DNA from: an uncultured Clostridia bacterium
GTDB taxonomy: Bacteria; Bacillota_A; Clostridia; Christensenellales; UBA1242
Direction of reading: 5' to 3'
NCBI GenBank assembly: GCA_947629895.1
Contig: CANRFP010000070.1
Span: forward strand, 1 to 5,061
Length of the DNA stretch: 5,061 nucleotides
Positions 4,342 to 5,061 of the stretch are shown here, one piece after another. The number at the start of each line of letters is the position of its first letter. The first letter of the stretch is position 1. A program made the translations under genes and the position numbers. The notes under the pieces are model-generated. The model saw nothing but the letters and a program-made list of their open reading frames with translations, was not told the DNA's origin and made no database searches.

Positions 4342-5061
4342 TTAACAAACCAAAAGAATTGTGTCGCCTTTGTGAAGTTTTGCTCCTGCCGGTGGAAGTT
4401 GTTGGGTTATAAATCCGCCTTCCCCATCCGTTTCGTAAAAAAGCCCCAATGCTTTTATTTCCGCCGCTGCCTCCGCAAGAGACAACCCTTCAACTTGTGG
4501 CATAATCACCTCTTCAACCACAACGCTTTCATCATCTTTTGGCATATCATAAAATTCAAAAAGTTGTGAGAAAAATTCTTTTCCATAAGGTGCGGCAACA
4601 AGCGAGCCATAATATGCCCCGGCGCTTGGCTCGTCAACCATAATCATAAACAAATAATCTGGATTGTTTGCCGGATATGTGCCAATAAAACTTGAAATAT
4701 ATTTTCCGCTTGCAATGTGCCCCGTTTCGTCATACTTCTGCGCTGTTCCCGTTTTGCCACCTATATTATAGCCCTCCACAAAAGAAAAATCTTTTTGTTT
4801 GTTCTCTGCCTTTTGCAAAAGCATGTTGACTGTTTGGCATGTTTTTTCTGATAAAATTCTTTTGGTGGTTTTTTGTGGCGAATACACAACCATGCCATCA
4901 GCACTCACAATGTTTTGTATCACGGTTGGAGTTTTCCAAACACCTCCGCTGACAATCCCCGCCACGATGGAAAGCAGTTGAATTGGCGTGACTGCAATGG
5001 CGTGTCCAAAGCCCATTCTGGCAAGGTCCACAGTTTTCACATTTTGCTTTGGCATAACAAT
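4342..5061 (-). CDS. Class B penicillin-binding protein with C-terminal PASTA domain (partial, N-terminus missing)
   Basis: These are the last 239 residues of a peptidoglycan DD-transpeptidase of the FtsI/PBP2B/SpoVD group, membrane-anchored with its catalytic domain outside. The frame stays open to the window edge, so the start lies beyond it; the Met at 5055 is internal. Visible are the conserved stretch before the active-site groove (VDLARMGFGHAIAVTPIQLL) and the third penicillin-binding motif Lys-Thr-Gly-Thr (4744-4755). They are followed by the IGTYPANNPDYLFMIMVDEP strand region. The Ser-x-x-Lys and Ser-x-Asn motifs are outside the window. After a linker rich in Asp, Glu and Val, one PASTA domain (about 4345-4512; MPQVEGLSLAEAAAEIKALG onward) closes the protein. 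A single C-terminal PASTA is typical of SpoVD, but division PBPs also carry them, so no symbol is given. The product ends in an unusual cysteine. Confidence 0.95.
   Translation of the reverse strand: MVMPKQNVKTVDLARMGFGHAIAVTPIQLLSIVAGIVSGGVWKTPTVIQNIVSADGMVVYSPQKTTKRILSEKTCQTVNMLLQKAENKQKDFSFVEGYNIGGKTGTAQKYDETGHIASGKYISSFIGTYPANNPDYLFMIMVDEPSAGAYYGSLVAAPYGKEFFSQLFEFYDMPKDDESVVVEEVIMPQVEGLSLAEAAAEIKALGLFYETDGEGGFITQQLPPAGAKLHKGDTILLVC

Overview
The window looks like a chromosomal segment of a low-GC, Gram-positive-type bacterium, probably an uncultured anaerobic member of the Bacillota. The base composition is A+T-rich. Most genes have AGGAG-type ribosome binding sites, promoters are of the TTGACA/TATAAT type, and terminators are short hairpins inside A/T runs. 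The gene content fits as well: a lipobox lipoprotein, a YugP-like membrane metallopeptidase, a collagen-like Gly-X-Thr protein and a penicillin-binding protein with a PASTA domain. Stops are TAA or TAG and Trp is read from TGG, so the standard bacterial code applies. No phage, transposon, CRISPR or plasmid genes are visible.

Layout from left to right. A minus-strand tRNA-Ser(UGA) with a textbook promoter (30-166) is divergent from a plus-strand pair: a 417-residue ferritin-like protein (253-1506) and a 194-residue lipoprotein of unknown function (1601-2185). A perfect 14-bp bidirectional terminator (2193-2227) separates the lipoprotein from a convergent YugP-like zinc metallopeptidase (2241-2969, minus). 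The metallopeptidase appears to be transcribed without a leader. A roughly 300-bp regulatory region (2970-3288) follows. Next come a 73-residue two-helix membrane protein (3289-3510) with its own promoter and terminator, and a collagen-like surface protein (3674-4249). A second bidirectional terminator (4305-4332) separates that gene from the C-terminal part of a class B penicillin-binding protein (4342 to the right edge, minus).

The genes do not form one operon: nearly every one has its own signals. The common theme is the cell envelope, with a lipoprotein, membrane protease, small membrane protein, collagen-like surface protein and septum or spore-cortex transpeptidase. The ferritin-like protein is the exception and probably serves iron, oxygen or peroxide chemistry in the cytoplasm.

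The most notable observation is that the ferritin-like protein is an ungapped tandem duplication. All four diiron-ligand positions of its N-terminal half recur exactly 155 residues later in the C-terminal half. The N-terminal metal site has decayed (ExxH to ExxQ, and ExxH to DxxH), while the C-terminal site is complete. Other leads are a TTGCGCAA palindrome shared by the upstream regions of the ferritin-like and lipoprotein genes, the leaderless metallopeptidase start, a sigma-K-like promoter in front of the collagen-like gene, and distinctive C-ending codon use in the small membrane protein. I see no clear new multi-gene system.
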